Program-made: the position numbers and the translations under genes
The notes under the pieces: generated by a model
The model's database searches: none
The model's input: the letters and a program-made list of their open reading frames with translations, nothing else
What the model was told of the DNA's origin: nothing
Part shown: positions 8,812 to 18,009 of the stretch, piece after piece
How the letters are laid out: the number at the start of each line of letters is the position of its first letter
Position numbering within the stretch: the stretch's first letter is position 1
NCBI GenBank assembly: GCA_013204555.1
Contig: JABMNO010000021.1
Span: forward strand, 1-64,000
Direction of reading: 5' to 3'
Length of the DNA: 64,000 bases
Origin: Chloroflexota bacterium
Lineage (GTDB): Bacteria; Chloroflexota; Dehalococcoidia; Lucifugimonadales; Lucifugimonadaceae

Positions 8812-9257
8812 ACGTTCGACAGTTGGTACTCAGTGATATTGAAGCAGTCGAAAGTCTGGATCACGCTATTCGCGGCCCAGATCGTTCCAAGACATGGGAC
8901 TTCTACATTGATCGCGTCTTGCGGACGGGATACCTAGGCGCACTGCCTCATCCACCGTGGGGATGCTTTGTCGCAGAGAACGACGATGAGCTGATCGGCT
9001 TCATCGTCGCGGAACGCCAGATGCCAACCTACGGTCTGCCGCCGGGCGCACGTATCGTCGCGCTGGCAGTTGGCAACGAGTATCGACGGCGCGGCGTGGG
9101 TAAGGCGCTGGTTGACAAGCTGGTTGAAGGTTGCCGGAAATCTGGTCTCGATAACATCTACTCCATCTTGCTTGACGAAGATGATCGGGACGCATCATTT
9201 CTTGAGTCGGCTGGATTTGGGCCGGCGAACTTCAAGGTGTTCAACCGTGAGATTTAG
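8808..9257 (+). CDS. GNAT-family N-acetyltransferase (RimI-like)
   Basis: 149 aa with a clean GNAT fold: N-terminal VRQLVLSDIEAV, central FVAENDDELIGFIVAE, acetyl-CoA loop YRRRGVGKALVDKLV and a C-terminal FLESAGFGPANFKVF. The R-R-x-G-x-G/A loop is intact, so it is likely active. It shares ATGA with the MerR gene upstream, which may control it. Substrate (protein N-terminus, antibiotic or metabolite) cannot be told. Confidence 0.85.
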   Translation: MNVRQLVLSDIEAVESLDHAIRGPDRSKTWDFYIDRVLRTGYLGALPHPPWGCFVAENDDELIGFIVAERQMPTYGLPPGARIVALAVGNEYRRRGVGKALVDKLVEGCRKSGLDNIYSILLDEDDRDASFLESAGFGPANFKVFNREI

Positions 9258-9628
9258 GCGTGGTGATCAGGCGCGGATTCGGTCGGTCAGATCTGGGCTG
9301 AGTGAAGGCCAGCCGACATTTCGCACGGGGATGAGGTTGATTGCCTCCGGTCCTCGTGCAGTGCCTGGTCGTTCCATATCGCTCGACCGTTGCCATCAAT
9401 GACACAGCGGAGCTGATACTGGCCGCGGGACGGCGCTGGCTAGGCTGTTGCCCTTGTGTCAGCGCGCGACAGAGTCGAAAGTTGCCTGGTTAGATGGTTG
9501 GCGCACGTGATGCGGGACCACGAGTATGGTGGCGCGGGCCTCAATGTCGGGATGACCCGTGCGCCGGGGATCGCCGCAGCGTGTATCTTACGGATTGTGT
9601 GTGGTTACATGACGCAGGGAGAAGATGA
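9258..9628. other. Intergenic region with one stem-loop
   Basis: About 370 bp with no supported gene. A GC-rich stem-loop lies at 9531-9565 (GGCGC/GCGCC plus GGG/CCC with a bulge), about 65 bp before the formyltransferase-like gene. It could be a leader structure. It does not resemble a known THF riboswitch as far as can be read. Confidence 0.35.
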
Positions 9629-10552
9629 GTGCGCATCGCGATAATCGGTCAATCGGCGTTTGGTAAGGCTGTGCTTGAGGCGATTGTTGCGTTGGGCAAA
9701 GACGAGATCGTCGGAGCATTTCCGCCCCCCGACAGTGAGGGAAGGCCGTTTGACCCTCTCAAAGAGGCGGCGATTGAACTCAGTGTGCCAGTGCATCAGT
9801 ACGGCCGGTACCGCACACCGGAAGCGATTGATGCATTCCGATCTCTCGACGCCGACCTGTGCGTGATGGCGTTTGTCACCGATATCGTGCCGGACGAGAT
9901 GATCGAAGCGCCAAAGCTGGGAACGATTCAGTACCACCCATCGCTTCTGCCGCTGCATCGCGGCCCCAGTTCAATCAACTGGGCGATCATCAATGGCGAT
10001 ACTAAGACTGGACTCACGATCTTCTGGCCGGATAAGGGACTCGACACCGGGCCTGTTCTACTCCAAAAGGAAGCGGAGATCACGCCAGACGACACCGTCG
10101 GATCGGTCTACTTCAACCACCTGTTCCCGATGGGCGTTGAGGCGTTGGTAGAGGGCGTGGAGCTTGTACGGGCTGGCAATCCGCCCCGTATTGTCCAGGA
10201 CGAATCCAAAGCGACGTATGAGAGCTGGACCAAGGCATCGGATGGCGAGATCGACTGGTCTAAGCCGGTGGCTGAGGTCTACAACTTGATCCGAGGCTGC
10301 AACCCACAGCCTGGTGCGAATACGCTGCATAATGGCGTGACGTTGAAGATCTTTGACAGCGAGCGAATCGACGGCGCAACGGATGCAGCGCCCGGAACCG
10401 TAACCGCGGTGGGTGACGATGGGTTTCGCGTGGCCGCACACGGCGGCGAGATTCTTGTGAAGCGGGTTCAGCCACCAAAGTCGAAGAAAGTGCCAGCGGC
10501 AGAATATGTTGGCGAATCAGGATTGGCGGCTGGAGACGTTCTGGGTAACTGA
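9629..10552 (+). CDS. 10-formyltetrahydrofolate hydrolase/formyltransferase-like protein
   Basis: 307 aa from GTG at 9629 with a purine-rich binding site upstream. The N-terminal formyltransferase domain shows IAIIGQSAFG, YHPSLLPLHRG, SINW, IFWPDKGLDTG and QKEAEI-PDDTVGS. The C-terminal part (about 205-300) is the OB-like Fmt_C domain with ATYE and INW-type blocks. These blocks match the N-terminal hydrolase of 10-formyl-THF dehydrogenase (ALDH1L1) better than bacterial Fmt. The expected chemistry uses 10-formyl-THF, with the HPS His and the DTG Asp as catalytic residues. True methionyl-tRNA formyltransferase is the main alternative. It is followed closely by mutS2. Confidence 0.75.
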   Translation: MRIAIIGQSAFGKAVLEAIVALGKDEIVGAFPPPDSEGRPFDPLKEAAIELSVPVHQYGRYRTPEAIDAFRSLDADLCVMAFVTDIVPDEMIEAPKLGTIQYHPSLLPLHRGPSSINWAIINGDTKTGLTIFWPDKGLDTGPVLLQKEAEITPDDTVGSVYFNHLFPMGVEALVEGVELVRAGNPPRIVQDESKATYESWTKASDGEIDWSKPVAEVYNLIRGCNPQPGANTLHNGVTLKIFDSERIDGATDAAPGTVTAVGDDGFRVAAHGGEILVKRVQPPKSKKVPAAEYVGESGLAAGDVLGN

Positions 10553-10587
10553 CGGCAGACGCCACCAAGCTTGCTAGAATTTCGGGC

Positions 10588-13074
10588 ATGACTGAGGCTT
10601 ACCCGAAATCAGACAAGACGCGCGAGGCTAGCTCGCCGCACGGTAGCGCGCCCTTTGGCCCACGCAGTGCCGAATCGCTTCTTGAGTTCGACCGCGTGCG
10701 AGAGCTACTGGCCGGATTTACGCGCTTCTCCACGTCCCGAGAAATGGCACTCTCCACTAGGCCACGCTGGGACTACAACGAGATTATCTGGCTGCAGGAT
10801 GAGACGGCTGAGGCGCGTCTCTTGCTGGATACGGTTGGTGATGTTGGCCTCGGAGGGCTTGAAGATCCGTCCGACCTGATTCAACGAGCCGTTCTGGGTG
10901 GCGTACTCAACGGGAGAGAGCTCAACGCCGCGGTTGTGGCGCTGGCCGCTGTGGAAGGTGCGGCCGCCGTCGTTCGATCGCTGGGCAGCCAACTTCCCTA
11001 CCTGCTGGGGGTCGTCGATGACATCGGCGACTTCTCAAACGTGAGAGTGGAAATTGGACGAGCCATTGAAGATGGGGGTGAAATACGTGACTCCGCATCG
11101 CCATCGCTGAGGAAGCTCCGTCAGGGTGTTGCAGGGTCTTATAACCGGCTCCTCCAGCGATTGGAACGAATATCTCATTCGATGGATGTGCAGCCTTCGC
11201 TGCAGTCTGACGCTATTGCCGTACGCGGGGATCGGCTCGTGCTGGAGGTGCGGAGCGAACGTCGAAAGACTGTGCCTGGCATCGTTCACGATGTATCGAA
11301 TACCGGGCAGACGATCTTCATCGAGCCCATGGAAGTGGTGGACCTTGGAAACACCTGGCGAGAGACGGCCGCCGAGGTAGTCCGTGAGGAGAACCGCATC
11401 CTGAGGCGGCTCGCAGAACATCTGGGTGATGTGGGCCGGGAAGCGTTGGATGCAATGAAAGCGACAGCCAAACTGGACATGATCATGGCCAGAGGACGGC
11501 TCGCCACAAGCATGACGGCGGCGCGGGTGGAATGCCTGCTGCCGACAGAGGTCACCGCGGTCGAATTGAAAGATGCCCGGCATCCTTTGCTTGGCACCGA
11601 CGCAGTGCCAGCGACGATCTCTGTCGGACCCGATTTCAGGTGCCTGGTGATCACCGGTCCCAACGCTGGAGGCAAAACCGTCGCACTCAAGACGGTTGGA
11701 TTGCTTGCGCTGATGAATCAGGCAGGCTTGCAGATCCCGGCGTCGGTCGACTCAAGAATCGCTGCGTTTGAGTCGATTCACGCGGATATTGGCGACGCGC
11801 AGAGCATTGAGCGGTCTGTGTCCACGTTCTCATCTCATATGAGCGCGGTAGTCGACATTCTCAATCACGCTACTTCCCGTTCGCTTGTGCTTCTGGACGA
11901 GCTTGGCACTGGCACTGACCCGGAAGAGGGCGCAGCACTCGCACGCGCCATCGTTGAAGAGTTGAGCCAACGCCGAATTCCATCGGTCATCACAACCCAT
12001 CATCGAGGTGTGGCCGAATTCGCGACGCAGCACGATGGCACCGAGAATGCCAGTATGGAGTTGGCTCCGGACACCATGCTGCCCACCTACCATCTCGCCA
12101 TGGGGCTTCCCGGTCGAAGTTACGCGATCGCTGTCGCCGATCAACTTGGACTGCCGGAATCGGTACTTGAGCGAGCGCGTGGTCTTGTTGGGTCTGACCA
12201 CGCGAATACGGAAGATCTTCTTCAGCAGATACAGTCCGATCGCAAACGACTGGCAGATCTGGCCGCCGAAGCAGAGTCGTCTAGAAACGATGCGGCGACG
12301 GCAAAACGAGCCGTCGAAGTCGAGCTAGCGGAACTGCGCCGACGTCAGGAAGATATGGCCGAGGAGACCCGCGTGGCACTGCGCCGCGAGGCGGACGAGA
12401 TGCGGAACACGTTCCGGCGCATTGAACGCGATGCCCGTCGAGAAGGTTTTGAGGAGTCGGCCAGAAAAGCGGCGGAAGAGGCGCGACGCGTAGTTCGAGA
12501 TCCGGACTGGCTGCGGGCGAAATTGCCACAGCCTGAAGTGAATATTCCGGACGAGCCTGAGATCGAAGTTATCCCCGAGCCAGTGGTCGTAACCGAAGCC
12601 GCACAATTGGCGCCCGGCGAACTGGTGGAGCTTCGAGGACTTGGCGCCACAGCGGAAGTCGTGGCAGTTTTGAACGATGGCGAAACCGTCGAACTGCTTA
12701 TCGGTGGTGCGACCGCTCGTATAAATATGTCGGAAGTACGGCGACTGAACGCGGTGAAAGCGGCACCGGAAGAGCCCGCGAAGGTAGTGGTCCAGAGAAC
12801 GGTCCGCCAGTCGGCGGATATAGCAGACGGCCCGACCAGCGAACTTGATCTCCGTGGCCGGAGAGCACACGAGATTCATGAGGCCGTGATGGAGTGGATA
12901 GACCAGCAGATTCTGGAAGGCTCCTCGGGCGGCCGAGTAATCCACGGCAAAGGTACGGGCGCACTCCGGAGCGCAGTCCGCGAAACCCTGACTCGCCACG
13001 ACGCCGTGGAGGCGTTCTACGTCGGCTCCCCGGCGGAGGGCGGCGATGGCGTCACGATGGTGGAGTTGAAATAG
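10588..13074 (+). CDS. mutS2: MutS2 (RqcU) ATPase with Smr domain
   Basis: 828 aa, normal for MutS2. It has an N-terminal core/clamp domain (about 25-330), a MutS-type ATPase with Walker A GPNAGGKT near residue 356 and Walker B LVLLDELGTGTDP, and a long Glu/Arg-rich coiled coil at about 530-640. A KOW-like segment follows, then a C-terminal Smr endonuclease domain from about 751 (LDLRGRRAHEI, HGKGTGALR). It lacks the mismatch-recognition domain of MutS1. Family members suppress homologous recombination and rescue collided ribosomes. Convergent with the OFA transporter gene, 16 bp apart. Confidence 0.95.
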   Translation: MTEAYPKSDKTREASSPHGSAPFGPRSAESLLEFDRVRELLAGFTRFSTSREMALSTRPRWDYNEIIWLQDETAEARLLLDTVGDVGLGGLEDPSDLIQRAVLGGVLNGRELNAAVVALAAVEGAAAVVRSLGSQLPYLLGVVDDIGDFSNVRVEIGRAIEDGGEIRDSASPSLRKLRQGVAGSYNRLLQRLERISHSMDVQPSLQSDAIAVRGDRLVLEVRSERRKTVPGIVHDVSNTGQTIFIEPMEVVDLGNTWRETAAEVVREENRILRRLAEHLGDVGREALDAMKATAKLDMIMARGRLATSMTAARVECLLPTEVTAVELKDARHPLLGTDAVPATISVGPDFRCLVITGPNAGGKTVALKTVGLLALMNQAGLQIPASVDSRIAAFESIHADIGDAQSIERSVSTFSSHMSAVVDILNHATSRSLVLLDELGTGTDPEEGAALARAIVEELSQRRIPSVITTHHRGVAEFATQHDGTENASMELAPDTMLPTYHLAMGLPGRSYAIAVADQLGLPESVLERARGLVGSDHANTEDLLQQIQSDRKRLADLAAEAESSRNDAATAKRAVEVELAELRRRQEDMAEETRVALRREADEMRNTFRRIERDARREGFEESARKAAEEARRVVRDPDWLRAKLPQPEVNIPDEPEIEVIPEPVVVTEAAQLAPGELVELRGLGATAEVVAVLNDGETVELLIGGATARINMSEVRRLNAVKAAPEEPAKVVVQRTVRQSADIADGPTSELDLRGRRAHEIHEAVMEWIDQQILEGSSGGRVIHGKGTGALRSAVRETLTRHDAVEAFYVGSPAEGGDGVTMVELK

Positions 13075-13090
13075 CGGCGATCGCTCACCG

Positions 13091-14476
13091 CTACGCGGCG
13101 GCTGTTACCAGTCGTACCTCAGTTTCAAGTGAGCGGCGAGGCTGCCTGCAGGCAGCTACCAGAATCGCTGCGATAAAGCACAGGCCTCCGGCGATCAGGA
13201 AAGGCGCGAGCCAGACTTCCAGTCCTTTGCCCGCACCCGCGTCCTTGAACAGGCCAGCCATGATTGGCCCGGCGATGCCCCCGACACCGTATGCCGAAAA
13301 CATCAGCCCGTAGTTGACCCCCAGGTTTTGCACTCCGAAGCGGCTCATGGTTGCAAGCGGGAACAGAGCGAAGTTGCCGCCGAAATTGAAGCCCGTTAGC
13401 GCTAGAAATACATAGAGCGCCACGATAGAACCGCCCATAAAGTAGAACCCGACCATAAGGACGCTCTGCGATAGAGCCATCATCATCATCGAGCGGCGCC
13501 AACCGATATGATCTGCGATGAAGCCCCAGCCGATTCGACCAAGACCGTTGGCGAGAGCGAATGCTACGGCGTATGCGGTTGACGCTGCTGCGCCTGCTGC
13601 AGCCAGATTCGTGTACGCGCCGCTGTCCATCAGTGCGTCTCGACCGTAGAGCCTGTTGATTCCGATCAGCATTAGCCCGGCCAGCGCCAGGAAGACAAAA
13701 GCGAGCCATAAGGCATAAAACTGGGGTCGGGACAGCATGGACCGTGGACCGAAATTACTGATATCCGTCTGTGCTGCCTCATCTGGCGGTGGGGTCCATC
13801 CGGCGGGCCGCCAATTTTCTGGCGGAAATGTCATCAGGACGCCGCCAACGTGGACGAATATTCCAAATAGGACGCTGTAAAGGAGAAATGTTCCGAGCAC
13901 ACCGATCCTGCCGATGAGGTCTCCCCAGTCGCCGGCAAGTTGCACCCATAACAGCGCGCCGAATCCGAAGCCGGCCACAGCGAAGCCTGTCATCAGGCCT
14001 TTCTTGTCTGGAAACCACCGCACTCCCACCGCAATAGGAACTACATACGCGAGCCCAATCCCTGCGCCGCCAAGCACGCCAATGCACAGCACCTGCACCC
14101 AGAAATGCTGGCCGAAGAGTCCAGCCAGGCCATACCCGGTCCCCAAAAGTATTCCGCCAGCAATAGCAACTGGCCTTGGACCCAGTGCTGCCATCGCCCG
14201 GCCAGCGACCAGCATCATTGCGGCGAAGGACGCCAGCCCCACCGAGAATATCCACTGCGTGTCAGTGGCCGTGAATCGAAACTCCCCACCTTCTTCGGTC
14301 AACTCACCCGTGAACACGCCCCATGCGTATATTGCGCCCAGAGAGAGCTGAATGAGCACGGCTCCCACCGCTACCAACCATCGATGCCGTAGCAATAGAC
14401 CTGTTTCAACCGTCTCGATTACATCTCTCATGGGGCGTTGATGCTCCCACGTATCGATGGCGGTCTTGAGGTTCAT
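13091..14476 (-). CDS. OFA-family (oxalate/formate antiporter-like) MFS transporter
   Basis: About 461 aa from ATG 14476, chosen for the GGGAG site just upstream; an upstream ATG at 14551 would add 25 residues. It has twelve predicted membrane helices with the OFA opening (LSLGAIYAWGVF), the GGAGIGLAYVVPI motif and RWFPDKKGLMTG between helices 4 and 5. OFA members exchange small carboxylates such as oxalate and formate, or take up pyruvate or lactate. No linked carboxylate enzyme gives the substrate. Faces away from the phage module to its right. Confidence 0.85.
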   Translation of the reverse strand: MNLKTAIDTWEHQRPMRDVIETVETGLLLRHRWLVAVGAVLIQLSLGAIYAWGVFTGELTEEGGEFRFTATDTQWIFSVGLASFAAMMLVAGRAMAALGPRPVAIAGGILLGTGYGLAGLFGQHFWVQVLCIGVLGGAGIGLAYVVPIAVGVRWFPDKKGLMTGFAVAGFGFGALLWVQLAGDWGDLIGRIGVLGTFLLYSVLFGIFVHVGGVLMTFPPENWRPAGWTPPPDEAAQTDISNFGPRSMLSRPQFYALWLAFVFLALAGLMLIGINRLYGRDALMDSGAYTNLAAAGAAASTAYAVAFALANGLGRIGWGFIADHIGWRRSMMMMALSQSVLMVGFYFMGGSIVALYVFLALTGFNFGGNFALFPLATMSRFGVQNLGVNYGLMFSAYGVGGIAGPIMAGLFKDAGAGKGLEVWLAPFLIAGGLCFIAAILVAACRQPRRSLETEVRLVTAAA

Positions 14477-14815
14477 TTCGCTCCCTGCGTCGACCCGGCG
14501 GGTCGTCCGATTTGTGACTATTCGATCTAAAATAATATTTATATGTTTCATCTTTTCACGTTGAAGTCAGCCATATGGACCATTGCCGTGAAGACTTTGT
14601 GAAAAAAAGCACAACTGAGAATCCGCTTATCGGAAACTCGTCACAGAAGCGGGCAGATTCCGCGATCCTGTAGTAGTTCTGGGAGTGGATCGATCGTGAG
14701 AAAGTAGATGGAGTGCTAAGGCGCGGTGAGCACCGAATATCGACAAGACCTCCAAGTCCAGCGTGATACCAATCAGAAGAAATATCGAGATGGTTGGTCG
14801 TCCGCCACGTCCCTG
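14477..14815. other. Intergenic region left of the phage head module
   Basis: About 340 bp between the OFA transporter and the phage promoter. The part near the transporter is AT-rich (around 14520-14550) and likely holds its promoter. An open frame on the minus strand exists but has no ribosome binding site or family motif. It would contain the left breakpoint of the inversion proposed in the findings; no inverted copy of right-end sequence was seen in it. Confidence 0.4.
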
Positions 14816-14867
14816 TTGACGATCTCCTAATCATGTACAAGAATCCTGGTATAGAACAAATGTTCTA
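14816..14867 (+). promoter_or_regulatory. SOS-type promoter/operator of the capsid module
   Basis: TTGACG (14816-14821) and AAGAAT (14839-14844) are 17 bp apart, forming a plausible promoter. Eight bases downstream is the perfect palindrome TAGAACAAATGTTCTA (14852-14867), containing GAAC-N4-GTTC, the LexA-box form of Gram-positive bacteria. The same arrangement, with the same GTTGAC and TAGAACAAA blocks, occurs on the minus strand at 40630-40675 before the terminase genes. The module is therefore probably repressed by LexA or a LexA-like phage repressor and induced by DNA damage. The -10 is weak; the operator is the stronger evidence. Confidence 0.65.
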
Positions 14868-14947
14868 GTTGCTTCGGCAACGCAGTCGCTTCCCCGGAGT
14901 TAGTCCCGGTGTTTCAGTAGCGCGAGGTGTGCGCAACGGGAGGCTCT

Positions 14948-15535
14948 TTGGATTCTGAATATGCCGCAAGACTGCCATCTGATGTGGTGGTGAAGTGGTT
15001 GCCGGTGCGGGTGGATGAAGCGGCCGCGCCTCAAACGAAACAGGCGTCACCGGGTAGTGATTCGCGAACAATCACGGTGGTCGCATCAACCGAGTCAGAA
15101 GACCGCATTGGCGATGTGATCCTGGCTTCTGGATGGGAGTTGGACGGCTACCTGGCGAATCCGGTAGTTCTCTGGGCACACGACTACTCCCGGCCTTCCA
15201 TTGGCAGGGCCGAGAAGGTGTGGGTCGAGGGCGCGTCTCTCAAGGCTGAACTCATGTTCGCTGACACACCTTTTGCTCGCGACATTCAGTCGTTATACGA
15301 GCAAGGATTTATGCGCGGCATCTCCGTGGGCTTCCGGGCGATCGAGTCCGAATCACGGACTTCCGCGGCCGGAGCCAGGGCAACTTTGTTCAAACGCCAA
15401 GAGTTGCTTGAGATATCAGTGGCGCCAGTGCCGCTGAACAGAGACGCTCTGGCGATCTCATCACCGGCTCGGCCAGATGCTGTGGCGCCGCGTGGCGCAG
15501 TCAGTGAATTGTGGGAAGACGCGGCCATCTTGTAG
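14948..15535 (+). CDS. HK97-type prohead protease (peptidase U35)
   Basis: 195 aa from TTG 14948, which has GGGAGG four bases upstream. It shows the prohead protease pattern: ITVVASTESEDRIGDVI near the start, NPVVLWAHDYSRP carrying the catalytic-type His, then FMRGISVGFRA with the Ser, and LLEISVAPVPLNRDAL. These residues form the herpesvirus-protease-like catalytic site that cleaves scaffold and the capsid delta domain during head maturation. It directly precedes the capsid gene, as in HK97-like phages. The portal gene that would normally precede it lies at 37.8-39.0 kb on the other strand. Confidence 0.85.
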   Translation: MDSEYAARLPSDVVVKWLPVRVDEAAAPQTKQASPGSDSRTITVVASTESEDRIGDVILASGWELDGYLANPVVLWAHDYSRPSIGRAEKVWVEGASLKAELMFADTPFARDIQSLYEQGFMRGISVGFRAIESESRTSAAGARATLFKRQELLEISVAPVPLNRDALAISSPARPDAVAPRGAVSELWEDAAIL

Positions 15536-15635
15536 TTCCGCAACGCCACCTCAGAAGTAGACCGGATGCAAAGCGCGTTCGGAGATATCTAACCCGTGAC
15601 GCGAGCAGCGGACACGGACCCGAAATGGAGAGTGC

Positions 15636-16940
15636 ATGACCACTCAAGACGTTGAATCCGTCAAGAAAGAGATCGCAGAGGTTTCAGCCTTTGTGAAGGA
15701 AAAAGTCGAACCGCTTCGAGAAGAGCGGGACCGGCTTCAGAAAGCGATTACAGATCTCGTGGCAACTGAGCGAGATCTCAAGCGGCAGCACATCCTTGCC
15801 GACTCAGCGGGCGAACCTGCGACCGTCAAGAGCGGCCCATACGAGGGTCAAGATGCGCTTGACCTGGCGATATCGAGAAGCCTTTTCGCGTCGGCCCGAC
15901 TCAATGTTGGCAGTGCTGGCATTGGGGCCTGGGAGACCAACCTCAAGGCGGCGATGGACTCGATCACGGCAGGAACGGGTGATGAACTGGTTGCTTCCAG
16001 TGAGGCGAACCTGCTCTGGCGTGACGTGAACCTGGAAACAAGGGTCGCTTCGCTCTTCAGCCGCATCGAGATGCCAACGAACCCTTTTGACATTCCATTG
16101 CAGGTTGGAGACGTGACCTGGTTTCCGGGCACGGAGAACGTGTCATCGAAATCGACGGCACTCAGCACGGGTCGACAGACGCTCACTGCGTATGAGTTGG
16201 TTGCTGAGGTTCCGTGGTCGCTAGCCCTGGACGAGGACTCTGTGATCGCGATGTTGCCGGAAGTGCGACGCACGCTTATCCGGAACGCCGCAGAGGTGAT
16301 CGACGATGTTGTTCTGAACGGTGACCGGACAACAACGAACAACATCAACGGTGATGGAGCGACCATCGCGGCGACGGACCCCGGTAAGGCACAGTGGCTC
16401 GTCGGATTCGATGGCCTTCTGCATCTGCCGTTGGTTGATAACACAGCGCAGAGCAACAACCTCAATGGTGCTGTATCTGCAGGTGCCTACAACCAGGGCC
16501 TGCGGCTACTGGGCAAGTACGGCGTCCGCACCAGCGAATCCGTGTTCATCACAGACGTCAACACCTTTCTGAGCAGCCTCGGAATGGTCGAGGTTGAGAC
16601 GGTCGACAAACTTGGCCCTGCAGCAACGATCTTGAGTGGCCAGTTGGGAGTGATCTACGGGCATCCGATCGTCGTGTCAGAGCAGATGAGGCTTGCCGAC
16701 ACTGACGGCAAGGTTACGGATGCTGGCAACGGCACGAACACTGGACGAATTCTGGCCGTCAACCGCAGCCAGTGGCGCCTTGGGTTCCGCCGAGCGCTTT
16801 TGATTGAGACCGAGCGTGACATCCAGAAGCGCCAGAACATCATGGTCGTTTCGATGCGCCTCGGTTTCGACGAGCGGTCAGGAAGCCGGTCAACCGCAAC
16901 TCACACAGCACTTCAATACAACGTGACGGGCGTGGCCTAG
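15636..16940 (+). CDS. HK97-fold major capsid protein
   Basis: 434 aa with TGGAGAG before the ATG. Residues about 5-55 form a charged coiled coil, the delta/scaffold domain normally removed by the protease. The rest fits the HK97 fold, with FSRIEMPTNPFDIP and a TAYELVAEVPWS segment in the early P- and A-domain region. A late RILAVNRSQWRLGFRRALLIETERD block closes the domain. It builds the icosahedral shell. Full length and uninterrupted, with the protease upstream and connectors downstream, so the head genes look intact rather than decayed. Confidence 0.85.
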   Translation: MTTQDVESVKKEIAEVSAFVKEKVEPLREERDRLQKAITDLVATERDLKRQHILADSAGEPATVKSGPYEGQDALDLAISRSLFASARLNVGSAGIGAWETNLKAAMDSITAGTGDELVASSEANLLWRDVNLETRVASLFSRIEMPTNPFDIPLQVGDVTWFPGTENVSSKSTALSTGRQTLTAYELVAEVPWSLALDEDSVIAMLPEVRRTLIRNAAEVIDDVVLNGDRTTTNNINGDGATIAATDPGKAQWLVGFDGLLHLPLVDNTAQSNNLNGAVSAGAYNQGLRLLGKYGVRTSESVFITDVNTFLSSLGMVEVETVDKLGPAATILSGQLGVIYGHPIVVSEQMRLADTDGKVTDAGNGTNTGRILAVNRSQWRLGFRRALLIETERDIQKRQNIMVVSMRLGFDERSGSRSTATHTALQYNVTGVA

Positions 16941-17021
16941 TCATCAACCCCATGAGGCGGCCTGTGGTGGATGGGGTGGGATGGCCGCCTTTCAAATTTC
17001 AACTTTGGAGAACTTTTAAAA

Positions 17022-17447
17022 ATGCCAGACAACATAACTACAGCGGATCCAGTTGCGACGATTGCTGAACGAGCGCTTTCTAAGACAGCGATTGTCCAGC
17101 TCACCGGCTGGTCGACGACGACGAATCGCTACCTGTTCGTCGCTCCATACGACTGCAACATCCAAGCGGTGAGCATCGTTTCCGACACAGCGGTTGCAGC
17201 CAGCGACACCAACTACTACTCGCATCAGATCCAGAACCTGACGCAGGCGGAGGCGCTGCTGTCCGCAGCGCAAACAACCAAAATCACGGGCGGTGCGGCC
17301 ATTGCCGTTGATGCCCCTTACGCAATAACCCCGGACCAGAACAGCATCGTGTCGAATGGTGACGTGATTGAACTCCAGGTGACTGCTACAGGAACTCCGA
17401 CGGACATCAGTGCGGCACAACTTGTTGCCGTGGTGGAGTACGTCTAA
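17022..17447 (+). CDS. Phage structural protein, possibly head decoration
   Basis: 141 aa from ATG 17022, preceded by GGAGA; an upstream in-frame ATG has no site. It is rich in Thr, Ala and beta-strand pattern with few charged residues, as in decoration or fibre proteins. No family recognised by eye. Placed directly after the capsid gene and overlapping the next gene by one base (TAATG), so it belongs to the structural operon. Role inferred only from position and composition. Confidence 0.6.
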   Translation: MPDNITTADPVATIAERALSKTAIVQLTGWSTTTNRYLFVAPYDCNIQAVSIVSDTAVAASDTNYYSHQIQNLTQAEALLSAAQTTKITGGAAIAVDAPYAITPDQNSIVSNGDVIELQVTATGTPTDISAAQLVAVVEYV

Positions 17448-17728
17448 TGCCACTCAACAGCATGAAAAAGGCTGTCACGACCGGAGGCGTGGCCGAGCGA
17501 TTGAACGCGTCAGACCAACTGGTCAGATCGGCCATTGTTCGGTCGCAGTCCACGAACACCGGGTCCGTCTATGTAGGAGACGCCACAATCTCCAGCAGCG
17601 GGCCGGGTCTGGTCCCGGGTGACTCACTCAGCCTACGTGCAGACCCGTTTTTGAACCTGTTCGACATCTTCGTCGACGCCGACCAGAACGGCGATGGCGT
17701 CGATGTCTGGTTTATCGAGTACGCCTGA
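17447..17728 (+). CDS. Small phage structural protein, first of a tandem paralogous pair
   Basis: 93 aa. The C-terminal half shares its pattern with the next gene: a VYVGD strand, then a PGDSLSL turn, then FDIFVDADQNGD. Phage and prophage head or fibre proteins often carry this 'VGD ... L.PGD' beta motif. It overlaps both neighbours by one base. Probably a small decoration or spike protein; function not established. Confidence 0.55.
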   Translation: MPLNSMKKAVTTGGVAERLNASDQLVRSAIVRSQSTNTGSVYVGDATISSSGPGLVPGDSLSLRADPFLNLFDIFVDADQNGDGVDVWFIEYA

Positions 17729-18009
17729 TGGGTTTACCAATTGGATCAGTAATCGTGCCAGCGGCCGGCACGGCGGTGCAGGTTGTGGCCTCAGGCAACG
17801 CCGTTTCGGCGGTCAGTTTCAAGGCGCGCATGGCCAACGCCGGAGCCATCTTCCTGGGTGACGACAGTGTGGCAGCCGCCTCCGGGTATGAGTTAAAGCC
17901 GGGTGACGAGATAACTCTCTCATTCCGTGAGGCCATCGACTTGCGTCGCTTCTACGTTGACGCGGCAAATAACAATGACAGTCTTGACTACGCGGGAGTT
18001 TCCTCATGA
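17728..18009 (+). CDS. Small phage structural protein, second of a tandem paralogous pair
   Basis: 93 aa, the same length as the preceding gene and alignable with it over the second half (IFLGDDSV, LKPGDEITL, RRFYVDAANNND). The pair therefore arose by tandem duplication and diverged. It starts at TGATG with the previous gene and ends in an ATGA overlap with the next, consistent with tight translational coupling. Role as for its paralogue. Confidence 0.55.
   Translation: MGLPIGSVIVPAAGTAVQVVASGNAVSAVSFKARMANAGAIFLGDDSVAAASGYELKPGDEITLSFREAIDLRRFYVDAANNNDSLDYAGVSS

Noticed and set aside
14556..14840. A 94-codon frame on the minus strand before the capsid promoter
   Set aside because: No ribosome site or motif, odd composition, and it runs towards the OFA gene across an AT-rich promoter-like region.
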